From contig CALATR010001087.1 in NCBI GenBank assembly GCA_937891875.1, positions 1 through 11,855 on the forward strand: DNA of 11,855 nt. The letters are read 5' to 3'. Positions 1 to 7,315 of the stretch are shown here, piece after piece. This stretch comes from an uncultured Pseudomonadota bacterium (lineage in GTDB: Bacteria; Myxococcota_A; UBA796; GCA-2862545). Position 1 is the first letter of the stretch. Each line of letters starts with the position of its first letter. A program made the position numbers and the translations under genes. Below the pieces are notes generated by a model. It was not told the origin of the DNA. It ran no database searches and saw nothing but the letters and a program-made list of their open reading frames with translations.

Positions 1-1556
1 CCCCGGCCGCGGCCCGCCCGGCGCCCCCGCTCGACGGCGGCCCGCGACTCGCAAGCGATGACGAGATCCTGGACGGGCTGGGGGAGTCGATCTCCCCGGA
101 CTTCGTGCCCGACGGCTTCGGCGAGGTCGAGCCCGCCCCCAAGCCCACCCCGGTCCGCCGGCGCGGGTTGCTGGCCCGGTGGCTGAGTCCGCCCGAGGAT
201 CCCGAGCCCGGCCGCACCACCTCGCGCCTGTCGCGTCACCTCTCCTACGAGATCGTGGTCGTCGCGGTCACCTTCTTCATCGCCTCGGTGCTGCTGTTCA
301 CCAGCTTCGACGGCGAGATCGGCGATGCCTACGTCAAGGGCCGCGAGCTCGTCGGCGGCTACCCGGCGACCACGTCGGGTCAGGTCACGCTGGTGACCGT
401 CGGCGAGGAGGCGCTCTACCTGTGGGATCCGGCCAGCGGGCCCCCGGAGATCACCCCACGGGCGATGCTCGGCGAGCTGGTCGCGGTCCTCGACGAAGCT
501 GGCGCCAGCGTCATCGTGCTCGACTTCCTGCTGGACGTGCCCGCGCCCGGCGACGAGCGACTCGCGGAGGCCGCCGCGGCCCACGGTGCGGTGATCGCCG
601 CCGAGCGCTTCGTGGTCACCGACCCCGCCACCGGCGGGCACTTCGCGGCCGGCCCCTCCCCCGCGATCGGCGACGACGTGGTCACCGGGTTCGCCAACCT
701 GGGCGAGGAGGCCTTGTGGACCTCCGCCGAGGAGCGCCTGGTTCGCAGTGCGCCGCTGGTCGAGGTGATCGACCGGGCGCGCCTGCAGTCGGCCTGGCCG
801 GCGTCGGTGGGGCAGCCCCAGGCCGAGGGGGAGATCACCCCGCACATGGCGCTGCTGGCGGCGTGGCAGTTCACCCACCCGGACGGATCCCCGGACCAGC
901 TCATGGCCGAATTGGGGGCGAAGTGTCAGGGTGAACCCCTATCTTGCGACATCAGCCTCGCGGATCTCGGGCTCCCGGCAGGCCCGTCCCTGGTCGGGCG
1001 CACGCCCATCAACTTCCGCGGTCCCGAGCACGCGGACGGGCTGCCCACCCTGCGTGCCTCCGCCCTGCTGCGCCTCGCGGGCGAGCCGGCGATGTACCGC
1101 ATGGCCGGGGTCGACAAGCCGCTCGAGGTCCCCGACTGGCTGCGCGAGCACGTCAGCGGGCGGATCGTCGTCGTGGGTCGGGTCGATGCCCAGGCTGGCG
1201 ACCGCTTCGCCACCCCGTACGGCTTCCCGGTGCCCGTGCACACCGACATGGACGGCGCGCGCATCCAGGCCCAGCTCATCGACACCCTGCTGACCGGCCG
1301 CCACGTCCGCCGCGCCCCCGCCTGGACCATGTGGCTCCTCGCCGCCCTCCTCCTCGTCGGCCTCGCGATCACCGCCCGCTACCTCCGCGAAGACGTGCAC
1401 ACGGGCCTGGTCCTGCTGACGGGCACGGCGCTGGTGGTGGTCGGCACCCTGGTGTTCATCGCCACGGACGGCTTCGTGCTGGACGTGACGACGCCGCTGA
1501 CCGCGCTGTTGTTGGGGCTTGTGGGGGTGCGGTTGAGAGGGTGGGCGATCGACTGA
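1..1556 (+). CDS. CHASE2 domain membrane sensor (5' end outside window)
   Basis: The frame is open from base 3 to the TGA at 1554-1556 with GC-rich third positions throughout. The gene therefore starts upstream; the GTG at 105 has no suitably spaced ribosome site. The translated part starts with a Pro/Asp-rich cytoplasmic stretch (to about 245). One membrane helix follows (about 246-305), then a roughly 340-residue outside domain, then three closely spaced helices (about 1326-1388, 1407-1470, 1476-1538). This one-plus-three topology is typical of CHASE2, an extracellular sensory domain of unknown ligand. The sequence ARIQAQLIDTLLTG just before the last three helices matches the usual end of the CHASE2 domain. 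The protein ends five residues after the last helix, so there is no C-terminal cyclase, kinase or phosphatase module. Any output domain must be N-terminal, in the missing part. The family call is confident; partners and ligand are unknown. Confidence 0.85.
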   Translation, partial: PAAARPAPPLDGGPRLASDDEILDGLGESISPDFVPDGFGEVEPAPKPTPVRRRGLLARWLSPPEDPEPGRTTSRLSRHLSYEIVVVAVTFFIASVLLFTSFDGEIGDAYVKGRELVGGYPATTSGQVTLVTVGEEALYLWDPASGPPEITPRAMLGELVAVLDEAGASVIVLDFLLDVPAPGDERLAEAAAAHGAVIAAERFVVTDPATGGHFAAGPSPAIGDDVVTGFANLGEEALWTSAEERLVRSAPLVEVIDRARLQSAWPASVGQPQAEGEITPHMALLAAWQFTHPDGSPDQLMAELGAKCQGEPLSCDISLADLGLPAGPSLVGRTPINFRGPEHADGLPTLRASALLRLAGEPAMYRMAGVDKPLEVPDWLREHVSGRIVVVGRVDAQAGDRFATPYGFPVPVHTDMDGARIQAQLIDTLLTGRHVRRAPAWTMWLLAALLLVGLAITARYLREDVHTGLVLLTGTALVVVGTLVFIATDGFVLDVTTPLTALLLGLVGVRLRGWAID

Positions 1557-1614
1557 CGGGGAGGGACGCCGATCCGCTGGTGGGGAGTCTCGTTGCTGCG
1601 GGCAGTTCGGCGGC

Positions 1615-1653
1615 GGGGCGGTCTCTGGTCCCTGGTCAATGGTCTCTGGGCCC
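1615..1653 (+). repeat. Left arm of inverted repeat: four GGTCNNT heptamers
   Basis: After GGGGC come four head-to-tail heptamers, GGTCTCT, GGTCCCT, GGTCAAT and GGTCTCT, ending in GGGCCC. The reverse complement of 1814-1846 is the same sequence with one substitution, one heptamer fewer and one extra G. The difference of one whole unit suggests growth or loss by slippage. The arms could fold into a long stem in RNA read from either strand, so they could terminate both convergent genes, or they could be a dispersed repeat family. Confidence 0.85.
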
Positions 1654-1813
1654 ATGGCGCCGGTGGCCCGCGTGCATCGGGGTGCGCCCGCAGGCGCTGC
1701 TCACTCCGGGCACCGCATGGGTCGGCCTGCGGCCGCGATGCGCCACCCCGCAGGTGCGGCGGATCACGGTGTCGGAAGCGCCGGAAGGCCCGCCAGCAGC
1801 ACCCGCTCGCAGA

Positions 1814-1846
1814 GGGCCCCAGAGACCAGCGACCAGAGACCGCCCC
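1814..1846 (-). repeat. Right arm of inverted repeat: three GGTCNCT heptamers
   Basis: Read on the minus strand this arm has GGGGC, then heptamers GGTCTCT, GGTCGCT and GGTCTCT, then GGGGCCC. It mirrors the left arm at 1615-1653, with 160 bases between the two. No target-site duplication or transposase accompanies the pair. Confidence 0.85.
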
Positions 1847-1916
1847 TCCACTCCCCCGCCGGAAGCCACGCGACGTACACCAGCAGACGAACCCGCTCGA
1901 AGCTCCACAACGCTCG

Positions 1917-2867
1917 CTAGTGCGCCGCGGGCTCCTCCTTCTTCACCCACGGCATCGCCCCCCAGATCGCCCCGGGGATCCCCGTCGCCATGATCCCCAC
2001 CACGATTCCGCCGACCACCAGGCCGATGCCGCCGTCGATCGCCATCGTGAGCGCGTGCTCCGCCAGCCACGGCAGGTGCAGGTCGTGCACCACGTGGTGG
2101 ACCCAGTCGTAGGCCGGCTTGATGCCGTTGAGGAGGATGTGGCCGCCGACCAGGAGCATGGCGACCGTGCCGATCCAGCCGATCGCCTTGAGCAGCCACG
2201 GGGTGCCGACCACGATGCCCTTGCCGAGGACCGCGAGGCCGCCGCCGCGCAGGACCAGGGCCTCGCCGATGTCGTCGAGCTTCACCAGCAGGGCGACCGC
2301 GCCGTAGACGCCCGCGGTCATGACCAGCGAGATCACGTACAGCGTCGCGATCATGATCATCAGGGTGGGCGGGGGCTCGGACGTCTTCACCGCGTCCAGG
2401 CTGATGACGATGATCTCGGCCGAGAGGATGAGGTCGGTGCGGATGGCGCCCCAGACCCGCTGGTTCTCGAACTTCTTGGGGTCGACCGGCTTCGTGGGCT
2501 TGCCGTGCTCGTGCACGTGGTCCTTGGGGTGGGTGATCGCGTGCACGATCTTCTCGACACCCTCGAAGCACAGGTAGGTGCCGCCGGCCATGAGCAGCGG
2601 CGTCAGCGCCCAGGCGGCGAACTGGTTGAGCAGCAGGGCCGCGGGGACGAGGATCACGCCCTTGTTGAACAGCGAGCCCAGGGCGACCTTGAGCACGACC
2701 GGAAGCTCGCGCTCGCGCTGGATCCCGAGCGCCTGCTCGGCCGTGACGGCCATGTCGTCGGTGACGAGGGCGGTGGTCTTCTTGCTCGCGCTGACGGTCA
2801 GCGTCGCCACGTCATCGGCGATGGCGCTCACGTCGTCGAGCAGGGCGAGCAGGCCGCTGAACGCCAT
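1917..2867 (-). CDS. DUF808/YedI-family inner membrane protein
   Basis: This 316-residue protein matches the DUF808 (E. coli YedI) family, which is about 300 residues long and of unknown function. The N-terminus, MAFSGLLALLDDVSAIADDV, is the family's characteristic start. The start at 2867 is chosen because GGAGGA lies four bases upstream; an open extension further upstream has no domain content. Hydrophobic segments are seen at about residues 67-102, 167-198, 212-248 and 274-300. Between the second and third lies a His/Lys-rich loop (residues 113-133) that continues into KKFENQRVWGAIRTDLILSAEI, another conserved block of the family. A promoter-like TGCTACACT lies 24 bases before the start, so the gene is probably transcribed alone. 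Family membership is confident; the biochemical role is unknown. Confidence 0.9.
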   Translation of the reverse strand: MAFSGLLALLDDVSAIADDVATLTVSASKKTTALVTDDMAVTAEQALGIQRERELPVVLKVALGSLFNKGVILVPAALLLNQFAAWALTPLLMAGGTYLCFEGVEKIVHAITHPKDHVHEHGKPTKPVDPKKFENQRVWGAIRTDLILSAEIIVISLDAVKTSEPPPTLMIMIATLYVISLVMTAGVYGAVALLVKLDDIGEALVLRGGGLAVLGKGIVVGTPWLLKAIGWIGTVAMLLVGGHILLNGIKPAYDWVHHVVHDLHLPWLAEHALTMAIDGGIGLVVGGIVVGIMATGIPGAIWGAMPWVKKEEPAAH

Positions 2868-2891
2868 GCAGTCCTCCGGGCAGGCCGGCGG

Positions 2892-2900
2892 AGTGTAGCA
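2892..2900 (-). promoter_or_regulatory. Extended -10 promoter of the DUF808 gene
   Basis: On the minus strand the sequence reads TGC-TACACT followed by CCGCCGG, ending 24 bases before the ATG. It is an extended -10 (TGn) element. No clear -35 hexamer is visible 16-18 bases upstream. Confidence 0.5.
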
Positions 2901-2946
2901 AGGGGACCGCGCTCGGGCCGGCGACCTCGACCGCTTCAGCGCCCGC

Positions 2947-3339
2947 CTACTGGCACTTGTAGAGCATCGGCGCTTCGTCCCGCACCAGGTCCACGTCCTG
3001 CTCCCAGCTGCCGTCGTCCGCCGAGAGCGTGCCTTGGATGCGGTTGTTCGTGGCATCCGCCTCCAGCGTGACCGGCTGGCTTGGCGGGTCCTCCGGCGGA
3101 TCGGGGATCGGCCCACCCTCGCCGACCCAGGCGAAGGACACGGTGAGATCGCCTGCGTCGACGTCGACCACCCCGAGGTCCCCGTGGGCGCAGTCGCCCT
3201 CCAGGCGGGCGGACCCATCGGCGTCCACGGACAGCGCGAAGTGTTCGGCACCCCAGGAGGATCCCGCGGGCAGCGCTCCGTCGATGGGGGCGGCGCAGGC
3301 GGAGCCGACGAGCAGGGTGACGATGGGCAGGGTGCGCAT
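2947..3339 (-). CDS. Small putative lipoprotein, unknown family
   Basis: This 130-residue protein starts MRTLPIVTLLVGSACAAP, a short basic n-region and hydrophobic core ending in a lipobox-like GSAC (Cys15). Gly at -3 is less usual, so a plain signal peptide is an alternative. The start at 3339 has GAGGT six bases upstream; the frame stays open to 3444, but the extension would bury the signal peptide. The mature part is rich in Asp, Gly and alternating beta-type residues, with a Pro-rich turn around residues 78-87. It holds two more cysteines, one in GDCAHG and one in the C-terminal YKCQ, which could pair in a disulfide. No family is recognised. It has its own promoter-like site and sits back to back with the CsgG-like gene. 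Confidence 0.75.
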   Translation of the reverse strand: MRTLPIVTLLVGSACAAPIDGALPAGSSWGAEHFALSVDADGSARLEGDCAHGDLGVVDVDAGDLTVSFAWVGEGGPIPDPPEDPPSQPVTLEADATNNRIQGTLSADDGSWEQDVDLVRDEAPMLYKCQ

Positions 3340-3354
3340 GGCGACCTCGATCCG

Positions 3355-3364
3355 TGCACGTGCA
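3355..3364. promoter_or_regulatory. Perfect palindrome TGCACGTGCA at a promoter start, possible operator
   Basis: The ten-base palindrome abuts, and by one base overlaps, the -10 hexamer of the small lipoprotein gene. It would cover the expected transcription start. That is a usual position for a repressor site, but a ten-base palindrome could arise by chance. Confidence 0.3.
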
Positions 3365-3369
3365 GTGTA
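3364..3369 (-). promoter_or_regulatory. -10 element of the small lipoprotein gene
   Basis: TACACT on the minus strand, preceded by GGC, lies 24 bases before the ATG at 3339. The hexamer and the distance to the start are the same as upstream of the DUF808 gene. Confidence 0.45.
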
Positions 3370-3427
3370 GCCACGGACGCACCGCGCGGAGATACGGGTT
3401 GCAACACCCATCCCTCGACCCGCCGGA

Positions 3428-3433
3428 TAGGCT
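3428..3433 (+). promoter_or_regulatory. -10 element of the CsgG-like/CHAT operon
   Basis: TAGGCT followed by CCGCCC lies 38 bases before the GTG at 3472, in the divergent region. A short palindrome, GTTGCAAC (3398-3405), lies about 22 bases upstream of it, near where an activator could sit. No convincing -35 hexamer is seen. Confidence 0.4.
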
Positions 3434-3471
3434 CCGCCCATCACCCCTGCGGTCCGTGCCTGGGAGTTGCC

Positions 3472-4209
3472 GTGCTACGCGCCTTCTTCGTCCTGCTCCT
3501 CACCCTGCTGCCCAGCCTCGCCCTCGCCGCGCCGGCCATGGGCGATCGCATCGCGGTGCTCTACTTCGAGAACAAGGGCAACCCGGAGCTCGAGCCGCTC
3601 AAGGTCGGCCTGACCCAGATGCTGACGACCGACCTCACCGGCACCCACAATGTCGACATCGTCGAGCGGACCCGCCTGCAGGAGATCCTGGACGAGCTGG
3701 AGCTCGGCCACAGCTCCCTGGTCGATCCGGAGAGCGCGGCGAAGGTCGGCAAGCTGCTCCAGGCGAGCCACCTGGTCATGGGCACCTACTTCGAGCTCGG
3801 CGGCACGCTGCGCATCGACGCGCGCATGGTCGAGGTGGAGACGACGCGCATCGTGCACGCGAAGGGCGTCAGCGGAAAGACCGCCCAGTTCGCCGACATG
3901 GAGAAGGAGCTGGCCGGTGACCTGCGCACGTTCCTGCTCGCTCGCGCGACCGCGGACAAGGCCGGCGGCGGGGCGGCTGGCGGGACCCGCGGCGGCGGGG
4001 AGACGCCCGATCCGAAGGGCCAGGCGCCGGCGGACACGGTGGTCGCCCACGACGAGGACCGGGTGAAGGCCGCGCTCGCCTACTCGGAGGGCCTCATCTT
4101 CATGGACGGCAAGGACACCGCCCGCGCGCGTGAGTCCTTCCAGAAGGCGGTGGCCGCGGATCCGAACCTGGACGCCGCGAAGACCCAGCTGGCGGCGCTC
4201 GACCTGTGA
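3472..4209 (+). CDS. CsgG/FlgO-like periplasmic protein with C-terminal TPR
   Basis: This 245-residue protein starts at a GTG with GGGAG five bases upstream; the longer open frame upstream reads through the divergent promoter region. Residues 1-20 are a signal peptide (hydrophobic core, cleavage near ALA-AP). Residues 25-157 fit the CsgG/FlgO/LpoB-type fold: it opens RIAVLYFENKG, continues with VDIVERTRLQEIL, then ASHLVMGTYFELGGTLRIDARMVEVET. A Gly/Ala/Pro linker follows (about 163-192), then a TPR-like helical hairpin (198-242). The protein has no cysteine, so unlike CsgG it cannot be lipid-anchored, and it lacks evidence of a pore-forming region. Its stop overlaps the start of the CHAT gene (GTGA), so the two are translationally coupled and probably act together. 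A scaffold or assembly role is inference. Confidence 0.8.
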   Translation: MLRAFFVLLLTLLPSLALAAPAMGDRIAVLYFENKGNPELEPLKVGLTQMLTTDLTGTHNVDIVERTRLQEILDELELGHSSLVDPESAAKVGKLLQASHLVMGTYFELGGTLRIDARMVEVETTRIVHAKGVSGKTAQFADMEKELAGDLRTFLLARATADKAGGGAAGGTRGGGETPDPKGQAPADTVVAHDEDRVKAALAYSEGLIFMDGKDTARARESFQKAVAADPNLDAAKTQLAALDL

Positions 4210-6806
4210 TCGCACTGCTGCTCGCCATCGGCCTCGCCCTGGCCGGCCCGGTGGAGGACGGAGACCAGGCGTTCGAGGCCGGCGACTACCCGTCCGCCCT
4301 GGTGTCGTGGGGCGACGCGCTGAAGGCCGCCGCCCCCGAGGAGCGCCTGCCCCTGCTCCTGCGCATGGCCGCTGCCCAGCGTGAGCTCGGCGCGGTGGAT
4401 CTGGCCGCGCGGGTGCTGGACGAGGCGGAGAAGCTGGCGAAGGATCCGCGCTCGAAGGCGGATCTGGCCGTCGACCGCGGGCGCCTGGCGCAGCACCAGG
4501 GCGACCTGGCGGGTGCGGAGGCAGCCTACAAGAAGGCGTTCGGCCTGTACCAGGGCGCAGGCGATCCTCGCGGCGGGGCAAACGCAGCGTTGAACCTCGG
4601 GACTGCGCGAATCCTGCTGGGCCGGGTGGACGAGGCGGACAAGGCCTTCGCCGGCGCGAAGACCCTGTACGCCAGCCTCGGCGACGCGCGCGGCCAGGCC
4701 GATGCCGACGTGAACCTCGCCCTGGTGGCGCGGCAGCGGGGGCGGCTGCGGGAGGCTCGGGACATGCTGGACGGCGCCCTGAAGCGCTACCAGGCGGCGG
4801 GCGATCAGGCCGGTCAGGTCGACGTGCACGGCAACCTCGCCCGGATCGAGGCGGAGCTCGGGCGTCCGGCGGCGACCACCCGGCACGTGGACGCCGCCCT
4901 GGCCCTGGCCCGGGAGCGCAAGGACGTGAACCGCCAGCTGGACCTGCTGCGGGACTCGGCGACCCTGTGGCTCGAGCTCGGAGATCCGGTGCAGGCGGTG
5001 CAGCGGCTCGACGCGGTCGCTGCCGGCTACCAGAAGCAGGGCCGCGCACGGGACGCCGTGGACGTCCAGCTGGACCGCGCCAACCTCGCCACCACGACCG
5101 GCGTGCGGAAGGCGCTGGGCGGGAAGGCCCCCGACGACGCGACCTGGGCTCGCCTGGTCGACGCGGCGGAGTCGTCCGGAGATCCGCGGCTCGCCGCCCG
5201 CGCGCACATCGGACGCGCCCGGGCCGCGACCGGGCGCGGCGACCATGCGTCCGCCCGAAAGGAGGCGACGAAAGCCCTGAAGATCGCCGATCGCGTCGGC
5301 TCGGACGAGGTGCGCTGGCAGGCCCTCTACGTGCTCGGCCGGGCCGCCCAGGTCGACGGTGACCTCGACGCCGCCGCCCGCTCCCTCACCGAGGCCGTCG
5401 ACGTGCTCGATCGCCGGCGGCGGCTGCTCGACGGCCAGGCGGACGCCGCCTGGGTCGAGCTGTACGATCCCGTCTACAGCGCACTCGCCGACGTGCACCT
5501 GGCCCAGGGCAACACCCTGTCCCTGCTCGCGACCGCGAACCGCCAGGCCGCCGCCGATCTCCCGGTCGGAGACGGCGCCGCCCCCGCCGCCGAGCTGGCC
5601 CGGCAGGAGGCATGGCTGCAGGATCGCCTCGGCGAGGAGGTCGCGAGCCACGGGGACAGCGCCCGCGCGACCGCCCTGCGCACCGAGCTCGCCGAGCTGC
5701 GGGTCGCCTTCGCCGACACGGTCGATCGCCTGCGCACCGACGTCGACGACCTCGACAGCCGCGTGCGGATCGCCCCCGAAGACCTGGAGGCGCTCCAGTC
5801 CGAGCTGCCCGAGGGCGTGGTCGTGCTCCAGCCGGTGCTCCTGCCCGATCGCCTCGTGCTGCTCGTCTTCTCCCGCGACGTGCTCGAGGCCGTGCCGGTC
5901 GAGGTCTCCCCCGGTGAGGTCGAGTCCACCCTGTCCCGGCTCACCCGAGCCCTGCGCGCCGGCATGCGCGACCGCGCCCTGCTCGATCCGCTCGCCGACC
6001 GCCTCGGTGGCTGGCTGTGGGCCCCGGTCGCCGGTCGGCTCGCCGCCGCGGACACCGTCGTGGTCGCCACCGCCGGCCCGCTCCGCCAGCTCCCCTTCGC
6101 GCTCCTGCGCCACGACGGGCACTACCTCGCCGAGAAGGCCGCGGTCGCCACGATCTCCCACGTCGGCAGCCTGCGCGGCGCGTCCAGCCCGCTGCGGGTC
6201 GAGGGTCGCAGCCTGCTCCTGGTCGGCAACCCCGACGGCAGCCTGCCCGGCGCCGAGGCCGAGGTTCGCGCCCTGGCCGCCCGCTTCGACGGCAGCGCGG
6301 TCCTGGTCGGCCAGCAGGCGACCCGCGACGCCGTGCTCGGCAGCCTCGACGGCCGCACCACCGTGCACCTCGCCACCCACGGGCGCATCGACTCCGCCGC
6401 GCCCGCCCGCAGCTACCTCGTGCTCGCCGACGGCTCCGGCTCCGAGGCCCACCTCGGCTACCGCGAGATCCCCGGCCTCGCCCCGTACCTCTCCGGCGCG
6501 CGCATGGTCGTGCTGTCCGCGTGCGAGTCGGGCCGCCCGGTCCAGGCCCGGGAGAGCGATGTCGTCAGCATCCAGGGGCTGTCGGCCCAGTTCCGCCGCG
6601 CCGGCGTCGAGACCCTGGTCGCCAGCCTGTGGAAGGTCGACGACACCGGCACCCAGGCGCTCATGGAGCGCTTCTACGGCCACCTCGCCCAGGGACACGA
6701 CGCCGCCACCGCCCTCGCCGAGGCCCAGCGGGAGCTGATCGCCGACGAGGCACTCGGCTCACCGTGGGTGTGGGCCGCCTTCGTGGTCGCCGGCGACTGG
6801 CGCTAG
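4206..6806 (+). CDS. Exported TPR-CHAT protein, caspase-like cysteine peptidase
   Basis: This 866-residue protein starts at GTG in the GTGA overlap with the preceding gene. Residues 1-14 form a short signal peptide (MIALLLAIGLALAG), odd in having no basic residue in its n-region. About residues 16-430 form a long series of TPR-type helical hairpins, for binding protein partners. A charged helical stretch follows (about 430-530). The CHAT domain fills about 530-866: GPLRQLPFALL, then HLATHG with the catalytic His725, then LSACESG with the nucleophile Cys773, and the typical end WVWAAFVVAGDWR. CHAT is a caspase/separase-clan peptidase domain. Both catalytic residues are present, and Cys773 is the only cysteine in the protein, which suits an oxidising compartment. 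Substrate and trigger are unknown. The domain call is secure; periplasmic location and activity are inferred. Confidence 0.92.
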   Translation: MIALLLAIGLALAGPVEDGDQAFEAGDYPSALVSWGDALKAAAPEERLPLLLRMAAAQRELGAVDLAARVLDEAEKLAKDPRSKADLAVDRGRLAQHQGDLAGAEAAYKKAFGLYQGAGDPRGGANAALNLGTARILLGRVDEADKAFAGAKTLYASLGDARGQADADVNLALVARQRGRLREARDMLDGALKRYQAAGDQAGQVDVHGNLARIEAELGRPAATTRHVDAALALARERKDVNRQLDLLRDSATLWLELGDPVQAVQRLDAVAAGYQKQGRARDAVDVQLDRANLATTTGVRKALGGKAPDDATWARLVDAAESSGDPRLAARAHIGRARAATGRGDHASARKEATKALKIADRVGSDEVRWQALYVLGRAAQVDGDLDAAARSLTEAVDVLDRRRRLLDGQADAAWVELYDPVYSALADVHLAQGNTLSLLATANRQAAADLPVGDGAAPAAELARQEAWLQDRLGEEVASHGDSARATALRTELAELRVAFADTVDRLRTDVDDLDSRVRIAPEDLEALQSELPEGVVVLQPVLLPDRLVLLVFSRDVLEAVPVEVSPGEVESTLSRLTRALRAGMRDRALLDPLADRLGGWLWAPVAGRLAAADTVVVATAGPLRQLPFALLRHDGHYLAEKAAVATISHVGSLRGASSPLRVEGRSLLLVGNPDGSLPGAEAEVRALAARFDGSAVLVGQQATRDAVLGSLDGRTTVHLATHGRIDSAAPARSYLVLADGSGSEAHLGYREIPGLAPYLSGARMVVLSACESGRPVQARESDVVSIQGLSAQFRRAGVETLVASLWKVDDTGTQALMERFYGHLAQGHDAATALAEAQRELIADEALGSPWVWAAFVVAGDWR

Positions 6807-6809
6807 AAC

Positions 6810-7292
6810 CTAGGGTTCGGAGACCCGGGCCGTCAGCAGGAGCAGCCAGCGGTCGAGCGCACCCTCGAGCACGTCGTACACGTGCTCGAAGTCGGACTGC
6901 TTGCCGAAATAGGGGTCGGGAACGTCGCTGCCATCGGTCGCGTCGAGCACCAGGGCGACCTTGGCCTTGCCCGCCTCGTCCGGGGCGCGGCGGCGCAGGG
7001 TGTTGGCGACGCTCTGGTCCATCGCCAGGATGTAGTCGAAGTACTCGAAGTCGCGGCGGGTGACCTGGCGGGCCGCCTTGGGAACCGGGGCGTCGTGGTC
7101 CTCCAGCACCTTGCGGGCGCGCGGATCGGGGGCCTCGCCGGTGTGCCAGCGTCCCGTCGCCGCGCTGTCCACCTCGAAGCGCTCGACATAGCCCTGGTCG
7201 CGGAGGATCTTCCGGAAGATCCCCTCCGCGATGGGACTACGACAGATGTTGCCGGAGCAGACGAAGAGGACGCGGCGGATCGGTTGGGTCAT
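6810..7292 (-). CDS. Low-molecular-weight protein tyrosine phosphatase
   Basis: This 160-residue protein has the family's usual length and landmarks. The N-terminal loop is VLFVCSGNICRSP, with nucleophile Cys12 and Arg18 of the CX5R signature. The general-acid Asp126 is in VPDPYFG, and YILAMD is the conserved middle strand. It should dephosphorylate phosphotyrosine on proteins. Bacterial relatives act on tyrosine kinases of capsule and exopolysaccharide export, but no such kinase is in the window. The ATG at 7292 is preferred because the phosphatase fold begins directly after it; an in-frame TTG five codons upstream (7307) is an alternative. The only purine-rich stretch, AGGGAG, is very close to the ATG. 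The gene converges on the CHAT gene with three bases between the stop codons and no hairpin. Confidence 0.93.
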   Translation of the reverse strand: MTQPIRRVLFVCSGNICRSPIAEGIFRKILRDQGYVERFEVDSAATGRWHTGEAPDPRARKVLEDHDAPVPKAARQVTRRDFEYFDYILAMDQSVANTLRRRAPDEAGKAKVALVLDATDGSDVPDPYFGKQSDFEHVYDVLEGALDRWLLLLTARVSEP

Positions 7293-7315
7293 GGCTCCCT
7301 GCAGCAAACACCGTC

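Larger units (their letters stand above)
1557..1916. other. Gene-free intergenic region with inverted heptamer repeats
   Basis: This 360-base gap separates the stop of the CHASE2 gene from the stop of the convergent DUF808 gene. Frames through it give low-complexity Arg/Pro/Ala-rich translations with no recognisable domain, and none has a good ribosome site. It contains two inverted repeat arms, annotated separately, around a 160-base centre. No tRNA, promoter or oligo-T terminator could be made out. Confidence 0.7.

Noticed and set aside
105..107. GTG as the start of the CHASE2 protein
   Set aside because: No ribosome site lies at a useful distance, and the frame remains open with coding-like codons back to base 3.
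1557..1916. A possible tRNA or small RNA gene in the gap
   Set aside because: Short GC-rich hairpins are present, but no cloverleaf, TTC-type loop or promoter could be recognised.
2921..2931. TCGAGGTCGCC on the minus strand, identical to the ribosome-site region of the small lipoprotein (3340-3350)
   Set aside because: No start codon follows the copy at 2921-2931 and it is only 11 bases long; probably chance in GC-rich sequence.
1593..3071. A 492-codon plus-strand frame across the intergenic repeat and the DUF808 gene
   Set aside because: The translation is an Arg/His/Asp-rich low-complexity sequence antisense to a membrane protein with a strong ribosome site.
3034..3471. An extended N-terminus for the CsgG-like protein
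   Set aside because: The extension runs through the opposite-strand lipoprotein and both promoters. The GTG at 3472 has a good ribosome site directly before a signal peptide.
4080..6698. An 872-codon open frame on the minus strand inside the CHAT gene
   Set aside because: It lies wholly opposite a gene with clear CHAT motifs. Its translation is Gly/Ala/Val-rich without a domain. Long antisense frames are expected at this GC content.
7293..7307. TTG at 7307 as the phosphatase start
   Set aside because: It adds five residues before the conserved fold and has no better ribosome site. It cannot be fully excluded.
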